Of a stretch of DNA of 64,000 nt, positions 45,801 through 55,689 are shown piece after piece. The position numbers and the translations under genes are program-made. The stretch's first letter is position 1, and each line of letters starts with the position of its first letter. The stretch is taken from contig VCJN01002444.1 of the NCBI GenBank assembly GCA_006384855.1, positions 62,001 to 126,000 of the forward strand, read 5' to 3'. Under the pieces are notes generated by a model, which saw only the letters and a list, made by a program, of their open reading frames with translations, was not told the DNA's origin and ran no database searches. This DNA comes from Tetraselmis striata (taxonomy: Eukaryota; Chlorophyta; Chlorodendrophyceae; Chlorodendrales; Chlorodendraceae).

Positions 45801-47757
45801 CCACATGCATATCCACATCCACATACACACAGATGCAGAATGATACATGTGCATATAAATATACATGCACATATAAAAGCATGTGATTACACATCTAAAC
45901 ATGCACATACACATATATATAAGTATGTGTATGTACATATATACATACTCAATGAATTACATATCTGCATTTGTCACCTCGATTGGAAGATATATGTATG
46001 CGCCCTTGCCTGATTGCCCCCAGGCTCTCGTGCGGCTGCTCCGAGGCAGAGCACCATCACGCTGCGAATGCCCAGTGCTCCCTGGACGTCCCGTTCGACA
46101 AGGGCGAGCTCGCCAAGCGCAATGAATACATCAGCGAGCTGCGCTCAAAGCCGATGTCGGAGGTGAGCTGCCGGCTGCTCATGCTTGACCCCGGGCAGCC
46201 CTCGCATCGACATTGCCTTCCTTGGAGTCCACCCACCGCACACCCTCTGATGGCGCACATGGCGTGCATCGCCCCGCCTTTCATGCTGCAGTAGAGCCAG
46301 GTTGTGTCAAGATCACACGCGATTGTGTCATAGAGTTATCCCATTTCTCTGTGTTCCGGTCCTTGGACCCCTGTTTTTTTTCCCAATTCTGGCTTTGCAC
46401 CGGGACAACCATCTCTCGTACCATAACCACGCTTTGGGTTTGGGGTATATTAATCTTTTTTGCCCCCCCTGGCCCCCTACTTGTGAAAAAAAGAAGAACT
46501 GACAGTTATACTAATCAGAATACATCATGAATACCCCACGGGCTCGATGCTGCGAAGCAATGTTTTTTGACCCTTGAACCCAACAAAGGTGTGATGTGGG
46601 TACATGCAATGAAATGATAAACACGGAATCCTCCTTCTGACCGTTTGTGCCGCACCGCTGTGACCTCTGCAGATGCTGGAGCTGTTGCGCAACTACATCC
46701 TAGCCAAGACCGCGCAGGACTGCAGCATGATGTTCACGCTGCAGCAGACCGCGGATGCCTGTGAAAGTGCCCGCGGCAGCGACGGCACGGGCGCCATTCA
46801 CGACGTGGAGACCGGCCTCAGCTTCGTATACCAGGTCACCCCCCCCCCCCCCCCCCCCCCCCCACCAAAACCCCAGCCAAAACCCCACCGCCCCCTCCCT
46901 GTTGACATGCACACCGCCGTTGCCGTTTCTCTCCACTCCTCTCACTCAGTTGTGTGCCGCAGATGAGGTTTGTGGATCTGGACGTGAAGCCCATCACCAA
47001 GATCGCGCGCCACTACCAGGACGACCTGGAGCGCGTGCACGCCTGGCACCTCCTCAGCCGGAAGGACAGGTGCGCGCCCAAGCAACAACTACCATCCAAA
47101 CACAAGAACCCAACCCCATGTGTAAAATCTCGAACAACCTAGCATGGTCCACACCCCCCCTGAATGTCCTGGTACCAAATCTCAGTTTTGCATGTCGACG
47201 GCCCATGAGTGTGGGACCATAACTGCACCACCCAATTCATTGGGTTTGTGAGCTCCAAACTTATTGATCCGCTTTGCCGCACCATGCCAACAGTTCTGTG
47301 AAATCCACAGCGCGCAGTCGGATGAAATATTACACGTCCTTTGTGTCTGTGTGTGAAGGCATAATAACAAAACGTACGCGAACCCAAAGTTAGTTAGCGG
47401 CTTGTGCCCAGCAAATCTGCTATGCAGTGTAGCAGGCCCTTGAGACAAATTTATGTATCAATATGTATTGCCTGCACCTTCTTAGTCCGTATCCCCCCCC
47501 TCCTCCTCCCCCCCCCCCCCCCCCCCCCCGAATCAAGCAGAGCCAGAGGCGCAGGCATAGAGCTGAACGTGCCTTGCTGTTTGGCGCGCCTGTGCAGCAG
47601 CCCGCCTGCACAGGAGGCACCCGCCGCCAAGGCGCCGGCGAAATCGCAGGCGGCCTGTCCGGTGGCCAAGGCGAAGAGCGTGCTGGGCATGCGCGTCACG
47701 CAGTGCGTGCTGTCCGCCACCGCCGCGTTTCTCGTCACAAGGCTCATCAAGCAGTGA
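42370..47757 (+). CDS. IPK1: Inositol-pentakisphosphate 2-kinase
   Basis: Thirteen exons are proposed: 42370-42480, 42658-42766, 42945-43018, 43350-43473, 43662-43804, 43949-44081, 45090-45283, 45403-45444, 45552-about 45630, 46022-46162, 46673-46834, 46963-47069 and 47598-47757. All family blocks occur in order: WVYLGEGGANIV (P-loop-like N-lobe), VMEPLLG, VCVELKPKCGF, AISAYSPLDLLSGD, NPQNNIR, QKLETIDIEGLY, a Cys-containing zinc segment, ILAKTAQDCSMMF and FVDLDVKPITKI. The enzyme phosphorylates InsP5 at position 2 to make InsP6. The last exon joins in phase and adds an Ala/Pro/Lys linker and a hydrophobic end (VTQCVLSATAAFLVTRLI), which is not usual for the family. Intron 5 is GC-AG (CAG|GCAAGC). 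The join between exons 9 and 10 is unresolved: the obvious donor gives the wrong phase. Confidence 0.9.
45690..45960 (+). repeat. Simple-sequence stretch in an IPK1 intron
   Basis: ATACATGCATGCATGCATG leads into 250 bp of purine-pyrimidine alternation built from ACATAT, CACATACA and ATGCAT steps. It fills the intron between the zinc-segment exon and the exon starting at 46022, and is a typical intronic microsatellite. Confidence 0.8.
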
Positions 47758-48641
47758 GCCGGGGGCAGGGGGAGGGGGGGAAGGGCTTCGTTCGGCAGAT
47801 GGGCGCTCAGCGCTGCTCAATTGAGATGAGCGGCCTATGGAGGCTGGAATCCTATGCTAAAGAGTTAATCGTTGTATTTCATCGACTGCGAAAAATTCCT
47901 TCTGGCACAGGTTGCATTTTGGGGGGCAGATGAGATGTTTGGCACATTTACCGTGGTGTTGCCATAGCTGCCTTCTCTTGCCAATGCATCATGAGCATCC
48001 GTGCGTATACGATGCGCTTGCCGGGCATGTGGCATCGCAGCCGTTGGCATCCCGTATAATCCTTGGGGCCCACCGGAGCCCGTGCATGTCGGGTCTGTCA
48101 TTATGAATGGAAACACGCTGCTTGCAAGTGGTACTATCAAAAGCGGCACATATAACTTCACCACACACATTACCTATCATCATACTCCGGAAGATTCATT
48201 TGAGCAGCTCGCCGACACCAAAAAACCCGGAAGGTGGGGGCAACCACGAGTACACCGAGTGCGTACGTGGGAGATGGGTGCGCCGTCACCAATTGATGAC
48301 AAGTACTGATTATTGCGTGCATATGTTTGGATTTGAATAGAAATCGCCCAGTGAAAGGGCTGTAGGACCCGCGAGAGTTCCGTTGCACCATTCACAGCAA
48401 CACGTCCTCATTCAAACCCCCTCCCCCCCTCCCATTCTCCTTGGGCTCGGTTTGCAATCCTGCCTGTGCGCTCTTCTATGGTATTTAGGCATACAAACGA
48501 CGCTGACAGTTTTTCAGCAGTGTGCGCACTGAAAAATAATGTCAACCCAGACCATTGAACCAGCAATGAATATACAACAACCGGTGGCGCGGCCATTTCC
48601 CGGCGATGCTAGGACTTGCGGTAGAGGCGGCATTGACGTGC
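47758..48641. other. Convergent 3' intergenic space between IPK1 and VTC1-like gene
   Basis: This stretch holds the 3' ends of two genes facing each other and should contain both polyadenylation regions. I see no reading frame worth naming and no RNA gene. Confidence 0.5.
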
Positions 48642-49531
48642 TCAGGCAGAGGCAAGCAGGCCGTCTGCGGGCAGCGCGGTGGGCGTGGGCGTGGGCACCA
48701 GGGTGGGCGTGGGGACCGGGGTGGGCGCGGGGGCCGGGGGCGTGCCGCCGCTGGCCGGGTGCGTGTACGATATGATGGAGCCCGCAAACACGATGACCAT
48801 CATGATCATCATCATAACCGTCACGAGGACAGGCAGGGTACGCGAGTAGTAGGGGCCGTCGATCTTGAGCCTGCATATGGAGTGGAGAGGGTGCGCGCAG
48901 CAGAGTTAGGGTTTGAGGTATTGCGGCATGCGAATACTCTAATCACAAGGCACGACATGAGCATCTACGATTTAGCGCACGGATGTGCGGGGTGGGTATT
49001 GGGGTAGCCTCAGGGCAGGGCGTGGGAACTCCAAGACCCATCCCAACCCTAATAGGGCAGGTATCATGGGCTTGTGGAGCCGAACAGGCAGGGTGACATT
49101 GGGTTTGGAGATAATAGCGGGCAAACACCCTACTTGCTACACCCTCGACACGTATGTATTCGCAGATAGAGCATGCATCATATATCATAGAGGAAGCTGA
49201 AGGATTTGTGGGTTACTTCTCCGCGATCACCCCAAGCCCTAAACCCTGTACATGCAGGGTATGGTATGCGTATGGTATCTGGTACCATGGGTTCATGGTG
49301 GTAGGCGGTGGGTTTGGGGGGGGGTTTCACGTGAGGAAGCGCCCGCGCGTGTAGAAGTTCCCTGTGGCGACAATGGCGATGATGACAGAGACCAGCACCA
49401 TCAAGGTGGCAATCGCCTGCACGCCAGTGCTCTGGATGCTGCCAGTGGAGAGTTTGGAATGGCCCACCACGCCTGCAGGGGCGCCACGAAAAAAGGCAGC
49501 GATAGGGGTTGTGGGTGTCCGGATGTGGGTG

Positions 49532-49564
<33 letters not shown>

Positions 49565-50292
49565 GCCTAAGGCATGGGGGCAGGGGCAGGGTGTGGGGCG
49601 GTGACGCACCTGCCAGCGCGGAGGAGATGGTGCCCAGCGTCACCGAGGTGCTCAGCCAGTGCAGGAAGGTGCGCTCATTTGCTGTTAGCGCGGAGCAAAC
49701 GGGCGCCCAGGGAGGGGGGAGAGGCACAGGTGTCAGTGGAACGTGGGCTCATCAAATTCATAATTCCTCCAGCATCCCCTGGTGCCAATACTCTATCACT
49801 CAAACCCTTGTCGGCAGAACCCCCCTCAGGAAGTCCCAAACCCAAGCATAATATCCGACACCTCTTTGCAAGCAGCAGGCTGGGGCGTGAACACGGAGCC
49901 CGCCACCGAGAACCTCCCTCTCCCGACCAGGTGTACTTTGGCGAGATTTGGGGGGGAAACTGTAGCGAGAAATGCCCGAAAATGAGAAACCTATGCCTCG
50001 ACAGATGTGTCAACCACGGGGCCGGTGTCTGCACAACTCCCCGCGGTGTGCCCTAACGGGGCTGGCGGCTGCCCTGCCAGGTCAGGTGTCGCCAGGTTCG
50101 GGCGTGTACTCCGGGCGAACGCCGTCCAGACCCGACATCGTGGAGAGAATATGCGCGGGAATATTCTCCTGCCGCCCGGTTAGCCCCACTTCCCCTCTAC
50201 TGTACGGTTGTGCGCGCACCGAAGTATGCCTTCACATCTGTACGCCGAAGCTGAGGCGCGCTCGCGACGGGAACCGGGGCTGCGGACGACAT
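48642..50292 (-). CDS. VTC1: VTC1-like vacuolar transporter chaperone subunit (DUF202 membrane protein)
   Basis: Four exons join in phase: 50292-50220, 49681-49610, 49472-49331 and 48870-48642, giving 171 residues. The start MSSAAPVPVASAP is followed by VKAYF, which splices directly into ANERTFLHWLSTSVTLGT, the hallmark of VTC/DUF202 proteins (VEPKVFFANERTFLSWL in yeast VTC1). Three hydrophobic segments follow: the VTLGTISSALAG helix, IATLMVLVSVIIAIVATG, and LPVLVTVMMMIMMVIVFAG. VTC1 is the small membrane subunit of the complex that makes polyphosphate from ATP and moves it into the vacuole or acidocalcisome. The tail after the third helix is a Pro/Thr repeat region absent from yeast VTC1. 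Intron 2 contains a poly-C tract on the coding strand. The gene converges with IPK1. Confidence 0.85.
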
Positions 50293-50463
50293 GGTGGAAG
50301 CTGCTGCTGTTGCGATTAGGAGGTGGGATGGGCGGTACGCTCGGTTGTGTGTGCTGCGGCGCGGAGGGGCTTGGCGGCTTCGTTCGCACGGCTTCGTTGC
50401 CGATCGGCCGGGATACTCAGTCGCTACTACTATGCGGGATACCTGAAGGTGCCTGGCATGTTC

Positions 50464-50649
50464 TGATCTAAACTAGTTTATGGGGTTTCCATCCTTGACC
50501 TAACCGCTTTTCAGCTACAAGTGCTGCGCAGTGGTACGGGAGCTAGTAACTGTTGTTGCGCCCTTGTTGGGTGCAGCACGAGTAGACATAAAAGCAGCCA
50601 GAACAGCTGAGCCTGCCATCTTCCAGTTTTCGCTGCGTTCCACGCAGCG
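50464..50649 (+). repeat. A1 repeat of the YR element
   Basis: This 186-bp sequence, from TGATCTAAACTAGTTTATGG to CGTTCCACGCAGCG, is identical to 53360-53545 by eye. It is likely to carry the promoter for the gag-like frame that starts at 50763. Confidence 0.92.
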
Positions 50650-50762
50650 ATGTAAAAACTGTCTCGTAACCCGTTGCGAGCAAGGTCACCCCAGGTTGTT
50701 CAAGACCACACCCGGCTCGCCATCCGAGTGTGATATTCTCGTCCGTACGTCCGTGCGTTACT

Positions 50763-51618
50763 ATGTCAGATGGAGAAGAACCCGTCGTTGAGCCGACGCT
50801 CACGTCGTTGCAAGCAGATGTGCGTGCATTGGCTACAGCTGTGGCACAATTGACGGCTCGTGATCGCGCTGTTGATGGAGAAGGGGCACATGGCTCCGGC
50901 TCCGGGCAGCGCTTCGCGGGACAGCCGACAGGCAGCGGGGGAGCCGCAGAGCGCCCCGACTTGCTAGAGCTAGCTCAGAGCGGCCGTGTCGGAGCAAAAT
51001 CCGTGAGTGCCGAGGATGATTACCTCGCGGTGCCAGAGCTACTGCAGAGAGCAGAGTCTGGTTACGAGGCCGTTCGACCGGTCAGCCGAGTGCCTGGACT
51101 TTTCCCGTTGAGCACCGACCTAACGAACGAGTACCTCAAGCAGGATGACCGGCGTCTGCCGGCCCAGGAGGAGTACTTGTGGATGTCGTGTTTCGGGGCT
51201 CACATGGCCGCCCCTTTTCGTGGCGCTCGACGAGCTGCTACCTTACGTCCCCACCACTAACCAGGACTTCACCCCCTACCTCGCGAGAGCTCGGAATCAC
51301 GCCGAGGCCATCGACAAGGCGTTTCGTTTTCGTCTAGCCTTCCTGCGGAGGCTGAATGAGATCAAGCGTGTGCACGGTGACCAAGGCGTTCTGGATGTGC
51401 TGCGAGCTCAGCATTTTCAGCCCGCTGCGGAGCATCTGGGTTCTGCGATTTTTGGGGACCTGATGAGAGACTACGAGCGTCGTGTCTTCGAGGCGACCGT
51501 TGCCAGCAGTGCCAAGGCGACCGCTACTTCTCGAGTAGCGGCTGCAGCTGCAGGTCGCGGGCGTGGGCGAGGACGTGGTGGTGGACGTGGACGCGGCCGC
51601 GAAGGTGAGCACGAATGA
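50763..51618 (+). CDS. Gag-like protein of the YR element, two frames joined by an apparent +1 shift
   Basis: The ATG at 50763 opens a frame with an N-terminal heptad-like helix (LTSLQADVRALATAVAQL) and a Ser/Gly-rich linker, which runs to 51260. Homology-like continuity moves to the +1 frame at CCCCTTTTCGTGG (about 51213-51225), where FVALDELLPYVPTTNQDFTP continues into a helical, capsid-like segment and ends in a Gly/Arg repeat (GRGRGRGG), a probable nucleic-acid-binding tail. A TGA at 51616 stops it. The recombinase lies in the same frame beyond that stop. The frame change may be an indel or a real +1 shift site; the sequence alone cannot tell. Confidence 0.65.
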
Positions 51619-53280
51619 TGGCGTGGGGCGCCGCTCGTCGGAGCTGCAGGAGCCTTGCGAGGCCACTTTTCGGTGACCGCCGCAAAACGCACCCTTGCAG
51701 CTCAACGGCGGGATGAGCGCCCTGTGTCAGGACCTGACCCCCCCACCTTACAGACTTCATTTAGACCTTCCTCGGTGCGGCGCTTCTTACAGCTACAGCC
51801 GAGTGCGGCTCAACCATCCGTACACCTGCACATGGCGGCTCAACCATCCGCCTTTCTTACAACCCCATCTCTGCGTTCGTCGGTTGTTACACTACGTGTT
51901 ACAACCGGTTCGCAACGACCAAGTTTCGCGCGTGTACGTTACGCACGGGACAGGCGCTACGAGCGCGACGGGCGCGCGGGGCGGCCCTCTTACCTGAACC
52001 TAGCCCCGCAAACCCGTACTGAAGCTACTGCAAACCCGTCCAGCAACTACCGGCCAAACGCCGGGAACCTAACCGCTGCTGCCGAGTACTTTGCGAACAG
52101 TAGCCGTGCCAGTGGAACTCTGTCAGTAAAACGACGCACTTACGTAATCGACGAGCCCGCAGCTATCGCTCCATGGGCTGCGTCACTGCGATCTCGGCTG
52201 CAGGACGCGTTCGGCTCAGACGAGCTAGGCCAGCGGACGCTGGACCTGCTCTCCAGCTCCCTCAGCGCGCAAACCCTCAAGAGCTACGCCGGCAGACTGT
52301 CTCAGTTCGCTGAGTTCTGCCACGACTCCGAGAACATCAGCCCGCTAGAGGCGACTACTGCTACTGTTGTTCGGTACGTTGCCTGGATCGGGGAGCGAGG
52401 TCACATCGCAGCTAAGTCGCTGCAGCCCTACCTGTCTGCCATCAACACCTTCTTCGAGCTGCACAACCTCGTCCCGATCGCCAAGGACAGCCTACACCTC
52501 ACTTCGGCAAGGCGTGGGTTAATGTTGCGGCAGCGCCGGCTGGACGCTGCCCCCTTGCGTGTCCCTCTGCCTGCGGATGTAGCTTACCGCTTCGTCTCAA
52601 AGGCCGAGCTAATTGTGTCTGCTCCTTATCCAGAGTCCCACCTCGACTACCGAGCCCTCTTGGCTTCGGTTGTCAACTTCCTGTTCTTTGCCAGGGGCCT
52701 TACTGGCGTCTCCTGTCGAGCGCAAGATGTACATGTCGACACCTACAACATCACCTTGCAGGTCTACCGCGAGAAGGGTCGCGCTGGCCGTCGGGGACCC
52801 GACGACCTGCGCGTACTGCTCCTTCCGGTGTCCGAGCACCCTCGAGTGGCACGACTCTTACGCTACTTCATCGACAACGTCCAGTCTGTCCCCCTGGTTA
52901 CTGTTGGCTTGGCTGCCTCCAACTTCTGGGCTGTAAATGTGGCTGAGCAGTCAAAACCTTGGACTGCGGCTACGATGTCAGACTGGTTGTCTACAGCGGT
53001 CAACCTAGTCAACGCAGCCCCTCCTGCTGGCACTTCCTGGACTTCACACAGTCTGCGCAAGGGCGCAGCCTCTGCTGCAAACGCCATCGGAGCGCCACTG
53101 TCCCACATCCGCTACCAAGGCGGTTGGGCCACTAACTCCGATGTCGTTTTGGACTACATCGACCCCAACGTTCTTCCTTCTCCTGGCGCGTGGTTCTTCT
53201 TTGGACACATCGCCCCCCTCCGCCACTTCCAAGTCCAACAGGACTCCGCAGCGGTGGCCTTCCCAGTGCCTCCTTCATGA
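51619..53280 (+). CDS. Tyrosine recombinase of a DIRS-group retroelement
   Basis: This long open frame has its first in-frame ATG at 51833, though it could instead be made by read-through of the TGA at 51616. The core has an SAM-like helical N-domain (LSAQTLKSYAGRLSQFAEFC), the first catalytic region at FFARGLTGVSCRAQDV, the H-x-x-R box TSHSLRKGAASAAN, then IRYQGGWATNSDVV with the conserved W, and the nucleophile Tyr in LDYIDP. The order and wording match DIRS/Ngaro-type recombinases, which insert the cDNA circle without target-site duplication. All catalytic positions except the first Arg, which I place only tentatively, are clear. No stop interrupts the domain, so it may be functional. Confidence 0.9.
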   Translation, partial: WRGAPLVGAAGALRGHFSVTAAKRTLAAQRRDERPVSGPDPPTLQTSFRPSSVRRFLQLQPSAAQPSVHLHMAAQPSAFLTTPSLRSSVVTLRVTTGSQRPSFARVRYARDRRYERDGRAGRPSYLNLAPQTRTEATANPSSNYRPNAGNLTAAAEYFANSSRASGTLSVKRRTYVIDEPAAIAPWAASLRSRLQDAFGSDELGQRTLDLLSSSLSAQTLKSYAGRLSQFAEFCHDSENISPLEATTATVVRYVAWIGERGHIAAKSLQPYLSAINTFFELHNLVPIAKDSLHLTSARRGLMLRQRRLDAAPLRVPLPADVAYRFVSKAELIVSAPYPESHLDYRALLASVVNFLFFARGLTGVSCRAQDVHVDTYNITLQVYREKGRAGRRGPDDLRVLLLPVSEHPRVARLLRYFIDNVQSVPLVTVGLAASNFWAVNVAEQSKPWTAATMSDWLSTAVNLVNAAPPAGTSWTSHSLRKGAASAANAIGAPLSHIRYQGGWATNSDVVLDYIDPNVLPSPGAWFFFGHIAPLRHFQVQQDSAAVAFPVPPS

Positions 53281-53333
53281 CTTGGCGCTACCCCTTCTCC
53301 GTCAATCCACCGCTCTCTACGTTCGCTCAAGAC

Positions 53334-53359
53334 TGGCAAAACCAGACTCAACTTTGAAA
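53334..53359 (+). repeat. B1 repeat of the YR element
   Basis: This 26-bp sequence, TGGCAAAACCAGACTCAACT followed by TTGAAA, lies immediately before A2 and matches B2 at 53640-53665 exactly. Confidence 0.85.
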
Positions 53360-53545
53360 TGATCTAAACTAGTTTATGGGGTTTCCATCCTTGACCTAAC
53401 CGCTTTTCAGCTACAAGTGCTGCGCAGTGGTACGGGAGCTAGTAACTGTTGTTGCGCCCTTGTTGGGTGCAGCACGAGTAGACATAAAAGCAGCCAGAAC
53501 AGCTGAGCCTGCCATCTTCCAGTTTTCGCTGCGTTCCACGCAGCG
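53360..53545 (+). repeat. A2 repeat of the YR element
   Basis: This is the 186-bp twin of A1. It follows B1 with no gap, giving the joined B1A2 block that defines split direct repeats. Confidence 0.92.
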
Positions 53546-53639
53546 CCCCCCCCTGACTCCGTTTTCCCTCCACGCTTTTCGCTAAACCTTCCTGCCAATT
53601 TCGGCTCTTGACCGTGTAAAACAGCCTGCGCGACCTTTT

Positions 53640-53665
53640 TGGCAAAACCAGACTCAACTTTGAAA
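53640..53665 (+). repeat. B2 repeat, right end of the YR element
   Basis: This 26-bp copy of B1 lies about 95 bp after A2. The sequence after it (CGGCAATTACG) differs from that after B1, marking the element's right end. Confidence 0.85.
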
Positions 53666-55060
53666 CGGCAATTACGACTATAACCATGTATATTTTATAT
53701 ATAAAGAACTGTCACAGAACTACGCGCCTCCTACCGCTTTATTATCCCCATATACGGCCATAATTATATACGTACACTTGCCCACAAAATTCTTGCCCTC
53801 CTTGTCAAGCATCAAGTGTAGATTTTGGCCCATTATGAGCCCTCACCTTCGTTTCCGGCCGCGCCCTTCCATGTGTCATACGTGAACACGAGATCATGCA
53901 TGCTCGGGGGGAGCCCTAAGTGGCGTTTGTTGGGCTCTCGTTGTAAAAGCCATACGTGTGCGTGTCATTGTTCAGGGCTAGTAATGAATTTGATAACCCA
54001 ATGCCACGAGGGCACGAAATTTTTAATTTGCACGTATATACGTTCTATCTGTACGGATGCACGCCAAGACTTAGCTCTACCATCGTAGAGCACATTCAAA
54101 AAGGCGCGCTCTCCCCACCGTCGGCATGCAAGCAAGCGAGCGAGCGAGCAGTTCCCGCAAAAACGGCCAAATCTTTAGTTCCTGCGATAAAGGCTTGCTC
54201 CAAAGCCAGCCCACCTACAGCTGATGTCATCCGCATTCAATGCGCCCTTGGTAGAGCCGGGCTTCGGCCCATACTGCGCAGGGGTGCAGCCCCCGAGTCA
54301 GCGGGTGGGTCCATATGGTCACCTGCTAGGGAATCGTCCAGGGTATGTGTTAGGGTTGGCCATCAATACCCTCCCATGTTCTGCTATTGGGCTGCGCCTA
54401 GCGGGCCCCTAAGGTGGGAAAATCCGCGCCTTTTTACCGGGATGCGTGTCGCGCGGTAAGCCACTGTACTAGGGTTTGTAGGAGAACCTATTTTTTTGCA
54501 TCGCCCCCCCCCCCCCCTTACCCCCTCGGTTATATTTCCACCGAGGGGCCCGGCAGGGTTTGAACCTGCACACAGCGGAATCACGAGCGTAACAAGCAGG
54601 CCCCCCTCCGCCACCTATCACATCTCAAGCCGTTGATGAATATTCTAAGTTAAAAATATCATAAAAATACGCCATTGTACCACTCGGCGGTCGGCGCCGC
54701 CGGTGCTGACGTGACGATATGGATAGATACGTATAGATAGGTCAAGACTTACGAGGGGGGTTGTACATGATGAGCTAGCTGCAGAAGGCGATATCAGGAA
54801 ATCACCAGAAAAGGACAATCGGAAAGGTCATTTTCAACAACTGCGAGGTAGAAGCGGTAGCATGAGAAGATGCAGAGTGGGCACGAGCCCACGCATCATA
54901 CTTGGCCATCTGCATACCGGCAGAGAGAGTGCCGCCCAGGGTACCATGCACGCAAGCAGAGACCCGTTGCAACAACCCCTGCCGTGTGCGCGACGGGTGA
55001 CGGCGGAACTCAGCAGGTTGGCTAGCGACAAAGGGTTTGTGCCCTCCTAGCCTCACATCG
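53666..55060. other. No recognised gene; contains a hairpin with a tRNA-like T-arm
   Basis: At about 54523-54549 CCCCTCGGT pairs with ACCGAGGGG around TATATTTCC. Next to it, on the minus strand, is GCAGGTTCAAACCCTGC, a perfect 5-bp stem with a 7-base T-loop. A poly-C run lies at 54506. I could not fold a full tRNA around it. Nothing else is identifiable. Confidence 0.5.
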
Positions 55061-55106
55061 TCGCTTCCCGTTGTGTGCTCCTTCTCATCGCGCCACGCCC
55101 ACCTGC

Positions 55107-55689
55107 ATGGCCATGTCGCCCGGTTTGTCCGTGAGCGTCCGTATGTCCGATCTCACGCCTCCCCCGCAGCCGCTGGGCGCCGCCGGATCCCCCAACCAGT
55201 GGCCCGCACTCGGCCAATCCTTTTGCCCCCTATCCTCAGCTTCATGGGGACAAGTCAGCTCTGCAGCGGCGCAACACACCGTGCAAATTCAGCCGCCTAA
55301 TGTCTCAGCTGCTCGCGCTGATGTGGGACATCGCGCACGATGCTGCCACGGCCGCCACCCGCGCGGTTATGTAGGCACTGGACAAGCCACGGCTCGCTCC
55401 CAAGCACGAACCTCCCACCTCTCCGCCGCATGCCGCCCCCGTGCACCCGGAGCCCGCGCCTCCGCCGCATGTCGCCCCCGTGCAGCCGGAGCCCGTGCCT
55501 CCGCCGCCTGCCGCCCCCGCACAGCCGGACATCATGTCACACGCGAACATGCCATTTGGGACGTTTTGTTTTTTCGCCCCAAGGACAGGACTGGCACCAA
55601 AGAAACCCTTGCAGCGTCTCTACGGCGTACGGCCGTTTAGGCAGCGACCCAATTACGGGAATCCCGGAGTAGGCGACGCTCCGGTTTAG
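55107..55689 (+). other. Proline-rich open region with a tandem repeat, function unknown
   Basis: Several short frames look codon-biased. One begins MSPGLSVSVRMSDLTPPPQP. Another at 55441-55689 has a Pro-rich tandem motif PPPHVAPVQPEP / PPPPAAPAQPD made by three imperfect copies of a unit of about 42 bp (55420-55530), followed by GTFCFFAPRTGLAPKK. A stop (TAG at 55371) and a frame change separate the pieces. It could be the remains of a transposon's first ORF, given its surroundings. I do not recognise it. Confidence 0.35.

Larger units (their letters stand above)
50464..53665 (+). mobile_element. YR retroelement with split direct repeats (PAT/Ngaro-like), lacking RT
   Basis: The two 186-bp repeats A1 (50464-50649) and A2 (53360-53545) are identical. 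A 26-bp repeat B1 (53334-53359) abuts A2, and its copy B2 (53640-53665) closes the element. A1 - genes - B1A2 - B2 is the known split-direct-repeat arrangement of PAT and Ngaro elements, which integrate with a tyrosine recombinase via a circular intermediate. Only a gag-like protein and the recombinase fit between the repeats; reverse transcriptase and RNase H are absent. The identical repeats argue that it moved recently, so it is probably mobilised by RT from a relative. It begins 172 bp upstream of the VTC1-like start codon. Confidence 0.85.

Noticed and set aside
54535-54613. A tRNA gene on the minus strand
   Set aside because: The T-arm is good and an acceptor-like pairing can be forced, but there is no convincing D-arm or anticodon stem.
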